Origin: CAYULW01 sp964445815
Lineage (GTDB): Bacteria > Bacteroidota > Bacteroidia > Flavobacteriales_E > Vicingaceae
Reading direction: 5' to 3'
Assembly: GCA_964445815.1 (NCBI GenBank)
Contig: CAYULW010000003.1
Span: 434,001 to 498,000, forward strand
Length of the DNA stretch: 64,000 nt
Numbering within the stretch: position 1 is the first letter of the stretch; the number at the start of each line of letters is the position of its first letter. Under the pieces are notes generated by a model that was not told the DNA's origin, did no database searches, and saw only the letters and a list, made by a program, of their open reading frames with translations. Both the position numbers and the translations under genes were made by a program. Of the stretch, positions 34,175 through 44,458 are shown piece after piece.

Positions 34175-36994
34175 ATGCCCAGAGATAATTCTATAAAGCA
34201 CGTTTTAATTATTGGTAGTGGTCCAATAGTCATCGGACAAGCATGTGAATTTGATTATTCAGGATCACAGGCTTCAAGATCATTAAGGGAAGAAGGAATA
34301 ACAGTAACATTGATTAATTCCAACCCTGCAACGATAATGACTGACCCTGTTGTAGCAGATAATATATACCTGGAACCTTTAGAGCCTGAATCCATAGAAA
34401 AAATATTAATTGAGCATAAAGATATTGATGCTGTACTTCCTACTATGGGTGGACAGACGGCCTTGAATCTTGCCATTGAATGTGATAATATGGGCATATG
34501 GGAGGAGCATAATGTAAGAACCATAGGTGTAGATATAAATGCGATTAATATAACAGAAGACCGTCAGAAGTTTCGTGATTTAATGGAAACTATAGATATT
34601 CCAATGGCACCTCAGAAGACAGCTAAGTCTTTCTTAGAAGGTAAAGAGATTGCTCAGGAGTTTGGTTTTCCATTATGTATTCGTGCATCATTTACTTTGG
34701 GGGGAACAGGAGCTTCACTTGTTTATGATCCCGCGAAGTTTGACAAATTACTTGATTCGGGCCTACATAAATCCCCCATACATGAGGTGATGATTGATAA
34801 AGCACTGTTAGGATGGAAAGAATTTGAATTGGAATTACTTCGTGATAGTAATGACAATGTAATTATCATTTGCTCTATAGAGAACTTTGATCCAATGGGG
34901 ATTCATACGGGAGACAGTATTACCGTGGCTCCGGCAATGACTTTGTCAGATCGAACATATCAAAAGATGCGTGATATGGCGATTAAGATGATGCGAGAGA
35001 TAGGTGATTTTGCAGGTGGATGTAATGTGCAGTTTGCAGTGAGTAATGATGATAAAGAGGAAATCATAGCGATAGAAATTAATCCAAGAGTATCACGCTC
35101 ATCTGCTTTAGCCTCTAAGGCAACGGGATACCCAATTGCAAAGATTGCAGCTAAGCTGGCCATTGGTTATCACCTTGACGAACTAAAAAATCAAATTACC
35201 GGAACAACTTCTGCCTATTTTGAGCCTACTCTTGATTATGTCATTGTCAAAATTCCAAGATGGAACTTTGACAAATTTGACAGCCCTGAAAAAACATTGG
35301 GACTTCAAATGAAGTCGGTTGGTGAGGTAATGGGTATCGGTCGGTCTTTCCAAGAAGCTCTGCAGAAGGCCTGTCAATCTCTTGAAATAAAAAGAAATGG
35401 CTTAGGTGCTGATGGTAAGGAATTGACGAATCAAGAAAAGATATTGGATAGTCTTAAAAATCCCAGCTGGAATAGATTGTTCCATCTGTACGATGCGATT
35501 AAATTGGGTATTCCTTTATCAACAGTTTACAAATGCACTCTGATAGATAAATGGTTCTTAAAACAAATCGAAGAGCTCATCTCACTTGAAAAGAAAATCA
35601 GTTCCTACGAACTGGAAAGCCTTCCTAAGGATATCTTATTAGAAGCAAAACAAAAAGGCTATGCCGATAGACAAATCGCTCATCTTCTTAATTGCCTTGA
35701 AAGTGAGGTGTTTGAAAGGCGGCATGAGTTAGGGGTAAAAAGAGTGTATAAGCTCGTTGATACATGTGCGGCTGAGTTTGAAGCTAAAACTCCCTATTAC
35801 TACAGTACTTTTGAAGAAGAGAATGAGTCGGTAGTTTCCGATAAGAAGAAGATTGTTGTGCTTGGTTCCGGACCAAACCGAATTGGTCAAGGGATTGAAT
35901 TTGATTATTGCTGTGTTCATGGCATTTTAGCGGCAAAGGAATGCGGGTATGAGACCATCATGATCAATTGTAACCCTGAAACCGTTTCAACTGATTATAA
36001 TACAGCTGATAAGCTCTATTTTGAGCCAGTATTTTGGGAGCATATTTATGATATTATACTCCACGAAAAACCTGAAGGGGTTATCGTTCAATTGGGAGGG
36101 CAGACGGCTTTAAAGTTGGCAGAGAAGTTAGATCGATATGGTGTTAAAATTATTGGAACAAGTTATCAAGCATTGGACTTGGCTGAAAATAGAGGCTCAT
36201 TTTCGGACCTTTTAAAGGAACATAACATACCCTACCCAAAATACGGATCGATAGAAACAGCTGATGAGGCTATAGAGCTGTCACGTGAAATAGGCTTTCC
36301 GTTGTTGGTGCGCCCATCATATGTCTTAGGTGGACAAGGAATGAAAATAGTGATCAATGAGACTGAGCTGGAACAGCATGTGGTTAATATTCTCAAGGAT
36401 TTACCGGGCAATAAAATATTGTTAGATCATTTTTTATCGGGGGCAATTGAAGCTGAGGCAGATGCTATATGTGATGGTGAAGAAGTTCGTATTATTGGGA
36501 TCATGGAGCATATTGAACCTGCAGGAATTCATTCCGGTGACTCATATGCTGTTCTACCTGCGTTTGACTTAAGCGAGAATGTGCTTAAGCAAATTGAAGA
36601 TCACACGAAGAAGATCGCAGTGGCCCTCAATACTCAGGGATTAATAAATATCCAATTTGCTGTAAAAGATGAAATAGTATATGTGATTGAGGCAAATCCC
36701 AGAGCATCAAGAACAGTTCCATTTATTGCAAAAGCCTATCGTGAACCATATGTCAATTATGCAACTAAAGTGATGATAGGGGATAAAAAATTAAAAGACT
36801 TTGATTTTAATCCATATCAACATGGGTACGCAATTAAGATTCCTGTGTTTTCGTTTGACAAGTTTCCTAATGTGAATAAAGAGTTAGGTCCTGAAATGAA
36901 GTCTACCGGAGAAGCGATTCGTTTTATTGATAACTTAAAAGATAAATTCTTCAGAGAAGTCTATTCGGAAAGAAACCTTTACCTTAGCAAATAG
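34175..36994 (+). CDS. carB: Carbamoyl-phosphate synthase large subunit, lacking the C-terminal allosteric domain
   Basis: The 939-residue protein contains two ATP-grasp synthetase halves, each opening with a GSGP motif (IIGSGPIVIGQACEFDYSG and VLGSGPNRIGQGIEFDYCC), and conserved NPRVSRSSALASKATGYPIA and NPRASRTVPFIAKA segments. It makes carbamoyl phosphate from bicarbonate, ATP and ammonia for pyrimidines and arginine. The Escherichia coli enzyme has about 1073 residues and ends in an MGS-like allosteric domain; here the protein stops just after EAIRFIDNLKDKFFREVYSE, so that domain is absent. carA is not in the window. Confidence 0.96.
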   Translation: MPRDNSIKHVLIIGSGPIVIGQACEFDYSGSQASRSLREEGITVTLINSNPATIMTDPVVADNIYLEPLEPESIEKILIEHKDIDAVLPTMGGQTALNLAIECDNMGIWEEHNVRTIGVDINAINITEDRQKFRDLMETIDIPMAPQKTAKSFLEGKEIAQEFGFPLCIRASFTLGGTGASLVYDPAKFDKLLDSGLHKSPIHEVMIDKALLGWKEFELELLRDSNDNVIIICSIENFDPMGIHTGDSITVAPAMTLSDRTYQKMRDMAIKMMREIGDFAGGCNVQFAVSNDDKEEIIAIEINPRVSRSSALASKATGYPIAKIAAKLAIGYHLDELKNQITGTTSAYFEPTLDYVIVKIPRWNFDKFDSPEKTLGLQMKSVGEVMGIGRSFQEALQKACQSLEIKRNGLGADGKELTNQEKILDSLKNPSWNRLFHLYDAIKLGIPLSTVYKCTLIDKWFLKQIEELISLEKKISSYELESLPKDILLEAKQKGYADRQIAHLLNCLESEVFERRHELGVKRVYKLVDTCAAEFEAKTPYYYSTFEEENESVVSDKKKIVVLGSGPNRIGQGIEFDYCCVHGILAAKECGYETIMINCNPETVSTDYNTADKLYFEPVFWEHIYDIILHEKPEGVIVQLGGQTALKLAEKLDRYGVKIIGTSYQALDLAENRGSFSDLLKEHNIPYPKYGSIETADEAIELSREIGFPLLVRPSYVLGGQGMKIVINETELEQHVVNILKDLPGNKILLDHFLSGAIEAEADAICDGEEVRIIGIMEHIEPAGIHSGDSYAVLPAFDLSENVLKQIEDHTKKIAVALNTQGLINIQFAVKDEIVYVIEANPRASRTVPFIAKAYREPYVNYATKVMIGDKKLKDFDFNPYQHGYAIKIPVFSFDKFPNVNKELGPEMKSTGEAIRFIDNLKDKFFREVYSERNLYLSK

Positions 36995-36996
36995 TT

Positions 36997-37272
36997 ATGC
37001 TATTTGAAGCTGGAATCGTTAGTTTGGTAAGAACTGTACTTATTATAGTTGTCTTCTATTATGGTTTTAGACTGATATTTAGGTATGTGTTGCCTTGGAT
37101 TTTAAAGTGGTTTATTCAGAAAAAGATGGGGATATCCTTCGGGAGTTATAAATCTCAATCAAATCATACAACACACTCTCAAAGTCATGGAGATAATATG
37201 CAAACAAACAAATCTTCGAAACAAAAGGATAGATTGGGAGATTATGTAGAGTTTGAAGAGATAGAGGAATAA
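36997..37272 (+). CDS. DUF4834 family small membrane protein
   Basis: The 91-residue protein has one N-terminal membrane helix (VLIIVVFYYGFRLIFRYVL), then a basic amphipathic stretch and a polar, low-complexity tail rich in Ser, His, Gln and Asn ending EFEEIEE. This layout matches DUF4834 proteins of Bacteroidota, whose function is unknown. It starts 2 bases after carB and ends 4 bases before the YfhO gene, so the three are probably one operon. Confidence 0.75.
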   Translation: MLFEAGIVSLVRTVLIIVVFYYGFRLIFRYVLPWILKWFIQKKMGISFGSYKSQSNHTTHSQSHGDNMQTNKSSKQKDRLGDYVEFEEIEE

Positions 37273-37276
37273 TTTT

Positions 37277-40009
37277 ATGGAAAGAATTAAATCTTACTTA
37301 CCACACATCACTGCTCTACTAATATTTATTAGTCTTAGTTCAGTTTATTTTTACCCCGTATTTCAGGGGTATAGAATTAAGCAAGCAGATATCAAATTAC
37401 ACAAAGGGATGTCTCATGAGTTGCGAAGCCATAAAGATAAGTTTGGTGAAGCGCCATTATGGGTAGGAAATATGTTTGGAGGTATGCCAACCTATCAGAT
37501 ATCAGCTATTGACTTTGATGGTAATTTGATTAGTTACTTGCATCAGGCCTTAAGGAAGTGGGTACCGTATCCGGTAAGCTTGCTTGTGTTGTATATGATT
37601 GGATTCTACATTCTATTAATGTGTTTGAAGATCGATTATCGGCTTGCAATAATTGGTTCAATTGCATTTGCTTTTTCTTCTTACTTCATAGTAATTATTG
37701 AAGCAGGTCACACTTCCAAAGGTTTTGCATTAGCCTATATGCCTGCTATTATTGGTGGTTATTTGCTAACTACTAGGAGAAATTTAAAAATAGGGTTTCT
37801 GCTTACGGCATTATTTGTGGCCTTGCAATTACAAGCTAATCATCTCCAGATTACCTATTATACCATGATTTTACTACTGGTAATATTCTTAAGTGATGTT
37901 GTCTTTGCTTTTAAATCCGGAGAAATTCAAAATTTCTTAAAGAAAATAGCTCTCTTGGTTTTAGCTGCTGTGTTGGGAATCCTCCCTAATATAGGCAATA
38001 CCTTATTGACTTATGAGTATTCCAAATCATCAACTAGGAGTCCTAGTGAACTTACAATTGAACCTGATGGTAGTAGCAATAAAAAGGTATCAAGTACAGG
38101 TCTCGAGAAAGACTATATAACGCAATGGAGTTATGGCATAGGTGAAAGTTTTACTTTGATGATGCCTGACTTTAAAGGAGGAGCCTCAGGAGCAATTATT
38201 GGTGATGAAGAAGCGATAAAAAAGATTCAAAGAGAAGATGTGGAGTTTTTTAACTTCATGGTTGAAAAATATCAGAAAGAGGGATGGTATGTAAATACAT
38301 ATTGGGGCAATATGCCTTTCACTTCGGGTCCGGTTTATGCTGGAATTTTAATTTGCTTTATGGCTTTCTTAGCTTTGATTTACGTTGAAGATCGATTGAA
38401 GTACGGTTTAATCATTGCCGGTGGCCTAACCTTAGCATTATCATGGGGAAAGAACTTCATGCCTTTAACTGAATTTTTTATCGATTACTTCCCAGTTTAT
38501 AATAAATTCCGAGCCGTTACCATGATTTTGGTAATTGTAGAGATTGTTTTGCCAATATTGGCTTTAATGTTTTTAACTAAATTCATCAATAATCGGGATG
38601 AGATTCTTAAGAACAAAAAGCGCTTATTGATCAGTTCGGCTATTTTTATTGGTACACTTTGCTTAATGTATTTGTTTCCTGAAATCTTTAATGATTTTAT
38701 TTCAAATAAAGAGAATTCGAAAATTCAACAATGGATTGCTGCCGAGCCTAATCGAGCGAATTTTTATCATTCTATGTTTGATAAGATAGTAGATTATAGA
38801 GTAGAGGTATTTAGAAGTGATTTGGGTATCAGGATTTTGTATCTTTTGGGCTTTGTTGCAATGGCTTATCTCTTCATGTTGAATAAGCTTCAAAAAAAGT
38901 ATTTTCTTATAGTTATTGGTCTCTTAGTATGGTCTGACCTGTGGTTTGTAGATAAGCAGTATTTAAATAATGAAGAAACACAAGGTGCCTCTAAACGTTC
39001 AAATGAACGTTTTGTAAACTATACCAAACCAAATACAATATTAAGACCATTTAATCCGAGTCAAATAGACATGGCAATTTTGCAGAAAGAGTTACAACAA
39101 AGACCGCAACTGCAGAATGAGATTCAATCTGCAATTAATCAGAAACGACAAGAAATAAAACGTTTAACTCAGGGAGATATTACGAGTGTTCAATTTACAG
39201 AGCTAATGAGAAATAGTCATTATCGTGTATTGAATACGACAAGAAAAATGGACGAAGACGCAGAGACCTCTTATTTTCATAAAAATCTAGGAGGTTATCA
39301 TGCAGCAAAGATTAAGAAGTTTCAGGAACTGATTTCGTTTAAATTAGGAATAGAGCACTATCAAATGAAGCAAGCCTTTTTACAAGGAGGGGAGCCATTG
39401 GTTAAGCAGCTGTTGCCTAGAATGAATGTGACAAACATGTTAAATACAAAGTATGTAATTGGAGCTGTGAAAGGTAAGCAAGGTGCTGGTTTAGCATACG
39501 TTGAAAATCCTTATCGCTTAGGAAATGCATGGTTTGTTGATTCAATTAAAGTTGTTGAAAATGCAGATGAAGAAATACTGACTGTTAGAGATATGGATGC
39601 GGGAAATAAGGCTGTGATACAAGCTAGCGAAGACTATAAGGGGAAAGTCAATTTTAAAACAAGTTCTCAAAATAGAATTGTTTTAGACAATTATCTTCCC
39701 AATGAATTGGTTTATTCTTATAGTGCATCGGGAGATCAGTTTATCGTTTTCTCAGAAGTGTACTATAAAGATGGCTGGAAGGTTTATGTTAACGATCAGG
39801 AAGTACCTTATTATAAGGTCAACTATATTTTAAGAGGAATGCCAATCTCTGCCGGTTCGGGAACTATCGTTTTTAAATTTGAGCCACAATTATATTCTGT
39901 TGGAAAAGCAGCAAGTTGGATTAGCTCTTCAATCTTTTTGATATTGATTATTGGAATAGGCTTTAAAACTTTGAAAGAAGGTAAAGTTGAAGAAGGTTCT
40001 AATAATTAG
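37277..40009 (+). CDS. YfhO family multi-span membrane protein
   Basis: The 910-residue protein has an N-terminal anchor, about twelve membrane helices to residue 570 and a large soluble region before a last C-terminal helix (ASWISSSIFLILIIGIGF). The first periplasmic loop (EAPLWVGNMFGGMPTYQ) and the sequence MLNTKYVIG near residue 715 are typical of YfhO/GT-C-like proteins. Family members are associated with glycosylation of teichoic acids or lipids in Firmicutes; in Bacteroidota the role is unknown. Its 3' end overlaps the GT4 gene by 23 bases. Confidence 0.85.
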   Translation: MERIKSYLPHITALLIFISLSSVYFYPVFQGYRIKQADIKLHKGMSHELRSHKDKFGEAPLWVGNMFGGMPTYQISAIDFDGNLISYLHQALRKWVPYPVSLLVLYMIGFYILLMCLKIDYRLAIIGSIAFAFSSYFIVIIEAGHTSKGFALAYMPAIIGGYLLTTRRNLKIGFLLTALFVALQLQANHLQITYYTMILLLVIFLSDVVFAFKSGEIQNFLKKIALLVLAAVLGILPNIGNTLLTYEYSKSSTRSPSELTIEPDGSSNKKVSSTGLEKDYITQWSYGIGESFTLMMPDFKGGASGAIIGDEEAIKKIQREDVEFFNFMVEKYQKEGWYVNTYWGNMPFTSGPVYAGILICFMAFLALIYVEDRLKYGLIIAGGLTLALSWGKNFMPLTEFFIDYFPVYNKFRAVTMILVIVEIVLPILALMFLTKFINNRDEILKNKKRLLISSAIFIGTLCLMYLFPEIFNDFISNKENSKIQQWIAAEPNRANFYHSMFDKIVDYRVEVFRSDLGIRILYLLGFVAMAYLFMLNKLQKKYFLIVIGLLVWSDLWFVDKQYLNNEETQGASKRSNERFVNYTKPNTILRPFNPSQIDMAILQKELQQRPQLQNEIQSAINQKRQEIKRLTQGDITSVQFTELMRNSHYRVLNTTRKMDEDAETSYFHKNLGGYHAAKIKKFQELISFKLGIEHYQMKQAFLQGGEPLVKQLLPRMNVTNMLNTKYVIGAVKGKQGAGLAYVENPYRLGNAWFVDSIKVVENADEEILTVRDMDAGNKAVIQASEDYKGKVNFKTSSQNRIVLDNYLPNELVYSYSASGDQFIVFSEVYYKDGWKVYVNDQEVPYYKVNYILRGMPISAGSGTIVFKFEPQLYSVGKAASWISSSIFLILIIGIGFKTLKEGKVEEGSNN

Positions 40010-41297
40010 TTACTATTGGCCTCCGGCAGGTGGCGGGGGAGTAATGCGTTGGTTAAAAATGAGCAACTATTTGGCTAATGCTACCGAATGGCAACCTGTT
40101 TTATTTGTCCCGAAAAATACAAACTACTTAATCAAAGATGTTTCTCTTGAAAAGGAAGTTGATCGGGATATAGAAGTAATACGTTATCCAATCTGGGAAC
40201 CGAACAATTTACTTTTGCGTCTTGGGTTTAAATCCTACCTAAAGCAAGTTGCCGCCGGAGGGATTGGTAGAAGTAAACATAAAACCTCTTTTTTAAAGAA
40301 AGTTGCCATATGGGTTAGATCAAATCTGTTTATACCGGATGCTCGTGCATTTTGGATAAAGCCGGCTTCAAAATTTCTAATTAACTACTTGTCTGAAAAT
40401 AAAGTAGATGCAGTAGTGAGTACAGGTCCCCCTCACAGTACACATTTAATTGCTTTGAATGTCAAGAATAAGCTTAATATTCCATGGGTGGCCGATTACA
40501 GAGATCCTTGGACATTTATCGACTTTTTTGATGATATGAATCTTACTTCATCTTCTTTAGAGAGACATAAGGTGCTTGAAAAGAAGGTGATGAACTTCGC
40601 AGATAGAGTAGTGTTTGTAACTAAATCTTGGGCTGAGCAACAGCAAAAAATTTACCACAGAGAAATCGATGTTATTCACAATGGATTTGATCCGAGAGAC
40701 TTTAAGAATTTGACAACAACGAAGAATGAAAAATTTACAATCATTCATATAGGTTCTTTAAATAAAGACAGGAATCCCATTCTCTTATTTGAGTGTCTTA
40801 AGCAATTAAAAGATGAGAATCATCCCATTATTGATGAACTTAAAATTAAGATCATTGGATCGGTAGTAGAGGAGGTTCGTGAAACAGTAGAAAAACTCGG
40901 TATTATTGATCTTGTGGAGATTATTTCATCCATTCCACATAAAGAAGTACTGAATGAATTGAAGAGTGCTCATGTATCATTGCTTCTTGTAAATAGAGCA
41001 GCAAATATGGCGGGTATAGTCCCCGGTAAATTGTATGAGTACCTTGCCATAAAAAATCCAATTTTAGCCATAGGAAACACAGATGGGGATTCTGCCAAAA
41101 TCATAAAAGAATGCGATGCAGGTGTAGTGGTCGATTTTGATGATGGTATAAAACTGAAGTCAGTGCTTTTGAATCTATACAATTCGATAAATCATCAGAA
41201 GAACCAAATAAAAGATAATGGAATTGAGAAGTATTCAAGAAAGAACCTGGCATTGAAATACGCTCAACTATTAGATGAGCTAATTAAATCACAATGA
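39987..41297 (+). CDS. GT4-type glycosyltransferase
   Basis: The 436-residue protein has a GT-B fold: an N-terminal ISYYWPPAGGGGVMRWLK donor/acceptor loop, a central WVADYRDPWTF segment, and a C-terminal half with IIHIGSLNKDRNP and the conserved GIVPGKLYEYLAIKNPILA motif near residue 340. It should transfer a sugar from a nucleotide donor in the cytosol. It overlaps YfhO by 23 bases and wecB by 4 bases, which suggests coupling in one operon. Sugar specificity is not evident. Confidence 0.88.
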   Translation: MKKVLIISYYWPPAGGGGVMRWLKMSNYLANATEWQPVLFVPKNTNYLIKDVSLEKEVDRDIEVIRYPIWEPNNLLLRLGFKSYLKQVAAGGIGRSKHKTSFLKKVAIWVRSNLFIPDARAFWIKPASKFLINYLSENKVDAVVSTGPPHSTHLIALNVKNKLNIPWVADYRDPWTFIDFFDDMNLTSSSLERHKVLEKKVMNFADRVVFVTKSWAEQQQKIYHREIDVIHNGFDPRDFKNLTTTKNEKFTIIHIGSLNKDRNPILLFECLKQLKDENHPIIDELKIKIIGSVVEEVRETVEKLGIIDLVEIISSIPHKEVLNELKSAHVSLLLVNRAANMAGIVPGKLYEYLAIKNPILAIGNTDGDSAKIIKECDAGVVVDFDDGIKLKSVLLNLYNSINHQKNQIKDNGIEKYSRKNLALKYAQLLDELIKSQ

Positions 41298-42382
41298 AAA
41301 AAGTATTAATAATAGTAGGAACACGACCCAACTTTATTAAGGTCACCCAATTTAAGCGTATTGCTGAATCTTATCCTGATATAGAGTTGAAAATTGCGCA
41401 TACGGGACAGCATTATGATAAAAACATGAGTAATGTGTTTTTTGAACAATTTAACCTTGTTCCAGACTTTTTCCTGAATGTGCCGGGTTCAAGAGTCGCT
41501 AAGCAGATTGGAGAGATCATTATTGCAATTGATGGTATCTGCGAAGATTACCGGCCGGATTTATTGATTTCAGTGGGTGATGTAAACTCAACCCTTTGTG
41601 CTTCTATAGTGGCCAATAAGAGAAAAATAAAGCTAGCACATTTGGAAAGTGGTCTGCGTAGTCGTGATCGGGAGATGCCTGAAGAAATCAATAGAATACT
41701 TACAGATGAAATTTCCGACCATTATTTTGTAACGGAACAAAGTGGGATTGATAACTTGAAATCCGAAGGCAAATCCGATGAACAAATCCATTTTGTAGGG
41801 AATACCATGATTGATACCCTTGTGGCCTTTAAAGATGAAATAGAACAATCCGGAGTCTTAGAATCTAATCAGCTGAAAAAAGAGGGGTATTACCTGATAA
41901 CAATGCACAGGCCGTCAAATGTTGACAATAAAGAGGGTTTGTCTAAAATTATTAACTTATTAGACGGCTTAGCTCAATTGAATAAAGTCGTATTTCCGGT
42001 GCATCCGAGAACCATAAAGCGCTTGGAGGAGTTTGAACTGATTGAACAGTTTAACTCGATTAAAAACGTAGTTAGATTGGAACCTTTAGATTATTTCGCC
42101 TTTCAAAAGCTAATTGCCAACTCCATATTAGTCATTACAGATAGTGGTGGTATTCAAGAGGAAACAACCTTTAAGCAAGTGCCTTGCTTAACGATAAGAA
42201 ACAATACTGAACGTCCGGTAACAATAGAAATAGGCACCAACCAACTTTTTGATTTAGATGTCAATTTGATTATTGATATTGTATCAAAGCGCAAGTTTAA
42301 AAAAGGGGAAATTCCAAAATTCTGGGATGGACAATCCACACATAGAATCTTTAGGACTATAGAAAGGATTTTGGCCTCTTAA
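41294..42382 (+). CDS. wecB: UDP-N-acetylglucosamine 2-epimerase (non-hydrolysing)
   Basis: The 362-residue protein has the expected motifs: IVGTRPNFIKV at the N-terminus, HTGQHYDKNMS, HLESGLRSRDREMPEEINR and TDSGGIQEETT, with HRPSNVD. It interconverts UDP-GlcNAc and UDP-ManNAc for surface polysaccharides. No wecC dehydrogenase is seen, so the ManNAc may be used directly or the dehydrogenase may be elsewhere. It shares 4 bases with the upstream GT4 gene. Confidence 0.93.
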   Translation: MKKVLIIVGTRPNFIKVTQFKRIAESYPDIELKIAHTGQHYDKNMSNVFFEQFNLVPDFFLNVPGSRVAKQIGEIIIAIDGICEDYRPDLLISVGDVNSTLCASIVANKRKIKLAHLESGLRSRDREMPEEINRILTDEISDHYFVTEQSGIDNLKSEGKSDEQIHFVGNTMIDTLVAFKDEIEQSGVLESNQLKKEGYYLITMHRPSNVDNKEGLSKIINLLDGLAQLNKVVFPVHPRTIKRLEEFELIEQFNSIKNVVRLEPLDYFAFQKLIANSILVITDSGGIQEETTFKQVPCLTIRNNTERPVTIEIGTNQLFDLDVNLIIDIVSKRKFKKGEIPKFWDGQSTHRIFRTIERILAS

Positions 42383-42474
42383 ACGAAGTAGCATTGATGA
42401 ATCAATAGCTATCTTTTATGAAAATGCAAGATCGGGAATTCATTTTTTTAAAATACTAGGAAAAACAAAAGGAC

Positions 42475-42482
42475 TACTTTTG
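42475..42482 (+). promoter_or_regulatory. TAnnTTTG -7 element at the head of the glycan locus
   Basis: TACTTTTG matches the -7 consensus exactly and would give a leader of about 60 bases before the methyltransferase start at 42553. Confidence 0.4.
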
Positions 42483-42552
42483 CAAACGGAACAAAATGAA
42501 GGTAAGGAGTGATTTTATGAGCTATTAAGCCTTCATTATTAACAGCAATTTA

Positions 42553-43353
42553 ATGAGGATACCAGAATATCTTTGCATATTCTTTAGTGCAATTTTGCCA
42601 AAAAAGAAACTTGATGGACGTGAGGGAGGTGAATTCTCATATCCCGAAGCTCAATTCAAATGGGCATCAAAAAACTTTGAACTTCATGAAGATTATGTCG
42701 ATTTTGAAGGAAAAGACATATTAGACGCAGGATGCGGTCCCGGTGGGAAAACTTATTTTTATTCGTTAAAAGGGTGCAAATCATTAATTGCAGTTGATAT
42801 TGACGAAAAAAGAATATCCTTAGCAAAAAAGTTTGCAGAATATAAAGGGGCAAAGAACATTCAATTCCGAGTTGAAAGCTTAGCCGACTTACCATTCGAA
42901 GATGATTCGTTTGACATTATAATGATGAACGATGTTATAGAGCACATTGATATTAAAATATTAAATGAGGCATTAAAAGAGTGTAAAAGAGTTTTAAGAC
43001 CCGGAGGTAAATTATGCGCAGAGTTTCCACCATGGACGAGTTACGATGCAAGCCATCTTATGGATTATATCAATATTCCTTGGTGTCAGGTTATTTTTTC
43101 TGATAAAACTTTGATTAATGTTGTAAAACATAAGGGAGTGAAAGAAAGCAAAATAGGAACTTTAAATGCCATTGAGCATTACAAAGAATTGAATAAAATC
43201 ACTCAGAAGAAGTTTCATGATATTGTTGATAAGATTGGATTTAATATTCTTGTCCTAAAGCCACGGATATTGCTAAACATCAAATTCATTGCTTATATCC
43301 CTTTTATCAATAAGTATTTAACACGAAGAATTGTTGCTGTATTGACTAAGTAA
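42553..43353 (+). CDS. Class I SAM-dependent methyltransferase
   Basis: The 266-residue protein has the SAM-binding motif ILDAGCGPGGKTYFYSLKG, the acidic VDIDEKR after strand 2 and IIMMNDVIEHIDI followed by LRPGGKLCAEFPPW, all class I features. Its place at the head of a glycan locus, before a sulfotransferase and glycosyltransferases, suggests methylation of a sugar or a glycan end. The specific target is not known. Confidence 0.88.
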   Translation: MRIPEYLCIFFSAILPKKKLDGREGGEFSYPEAQFKWASKNFELHEDYVDFEGKDILDAGCGPGGKTYFYSLKGCKSLIAVDIDEKRISLAKKFAEYKGAKNIQFRVESLADLPFEDDSFDIIMMNDVIEHIDIKILNEALKECKRVLRPGGKLCAEFPPWTSYDASHLMDYINIPWCQVIFSDKTLINVVKHKGVKESKIGTLNAIEHYKELNKITQKKFHDIVDKIGFNILVLKPRILLNIKFIAYIPFINKYLTRRIVAVLTK

Positions 43354-43425
43354 TGGAAATACTTGAAGTGGATATTCGATTTTCATAGCCAAAAAGCATG
43401 GAAATAATTTGTAAAAACTGAGTTT

Positions 43426-44382
43426 ATGTGCGCATTTTGGTCAAAACTTTTAAACGTTCCTACAGAGCCAAGTCCGGAACCCTTCAGAGAGCCTATTTTC
43501 TTGATTGGTTTAATGCGTTCCGGTACCACCATGTTATCAAATATTTTGTCAGAGCATCCACAGTTATTAAAAGTTGGCTTTGAATTGAACGGTGTATGGA
43601 CAAAAATTGGGGGAGCTCCATGCTCCGTAAATTGTTCTGAACGTACGGAAGAGCACTTTAAGCAAGAATATGCTAATAACATGACAGCTTATTTCTCGAA
43701 CTATGTCGCCGAATCGAAACGGCCGATTAGACATTTGGCAAGATGGTCGGCAAAGCGGTTTTATGGTTCAGGAAGAATATTTTACGATTGGGATAAGCTT
43801 TATTTGCTCAATAAATCGCCCCATCTATCGAATAAGGTACGTTACTTGAATGCCATGTTTCCTAATGCCAAGTACATTGTATTATTAAGAGATATTTATG
43901 CTCAGTCGGCAAGTCAGAAAATGCATTTTAAAAATATTAATCAATTAAAGGGCATATCTTACGGACTTCCAAATGAAGAGTCAGAATGTTGGAATGTGAT
44001 ACAGGCCAATGAAAGCATTAAAAGCAATTCAATATATCCCGATAATTTCGAGCTCATTCCACGAGCATGGATCAGATTGAATAAGAAGATCATGGAGCAC
44101 TTAGAGCATCTGGATGACAGCAAGTATTTAAAATTATCGTACGAAGATTATCTTAATGATACAGAATTGAATCTCCAAAAAATATACAACTTCTTAGGTT
44201 TAGATGATAGTAAGGTAAAGCATAAGTCAGGTCAACGTAAAATTCATAGTACTTCAACCTCAGGTGACCCATTAAAAAAATGGGAGAAATATTTAACAGA
44301 TGATGAGAAAATAACTGTAAAAAAAGTAATTGATGAAAATAGTGCTGATTATAATTACATCTACTCTAAATTCAACTCATGA
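43426..44382 (+). CDS. Sulfotransferase family protein
   Basis: The 318-residue protein carries the 5'-phosphosulfate-binding loop LIGLMRSGTTMLSNIL near residue 25, a second PAPS-contact region KYIVLLRDIYAQSASQK and a C-terminal YEDYLND segment. Sulfotransferases move sulfate from PAPS to hydroxyls or amines. Inside a polysaccharide locus this points to a sulfated surface glycan, common in marine bacteria. PAPS synthesis genes are not in the window. Confidence 0.85.
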   Translation: MCAFWSKLLNVPTEPSPEPFREPIFLIGLMRSGTTMLSNILSEHPQLLKVGFELNGVWTKIGGAPCSVNCSERTEEHFKQEYANNMTAYFSNYVAESKRPIRHLARWSAKRFYGSGRIFYDWDKLYLLNKSPHLSNKVRYLNAMFPNAKYIVLLRDIYAQSASQKMHFKNINQLKGISYGLPNEESECWNVIQANESIKSNSIYPDNFELIPRAWIRLNKKIMEHLEHLDDSKYLKLSYEDYLNDTELNLQKIYNFLGLDDSKVKHKSGQRKIHSTSTSGDPLKKWEKYLTDDEKITVKKVIDENSADYNYIYSKFNS

Positions 44383-44458
44383 AGGTGAATGCTCAAACTT
44401 TTAATTAATACCAAACCAGACCTTAGTAATTGATGATCTACTCAAATTGATTTTAACA

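Noticed and set aside
42383..42510. Open frame of about 42 codons after wecB
   Set aside because: It has no start codon and no recognisable similarity, and a promoter-like element lies within it; treated as intergenic.
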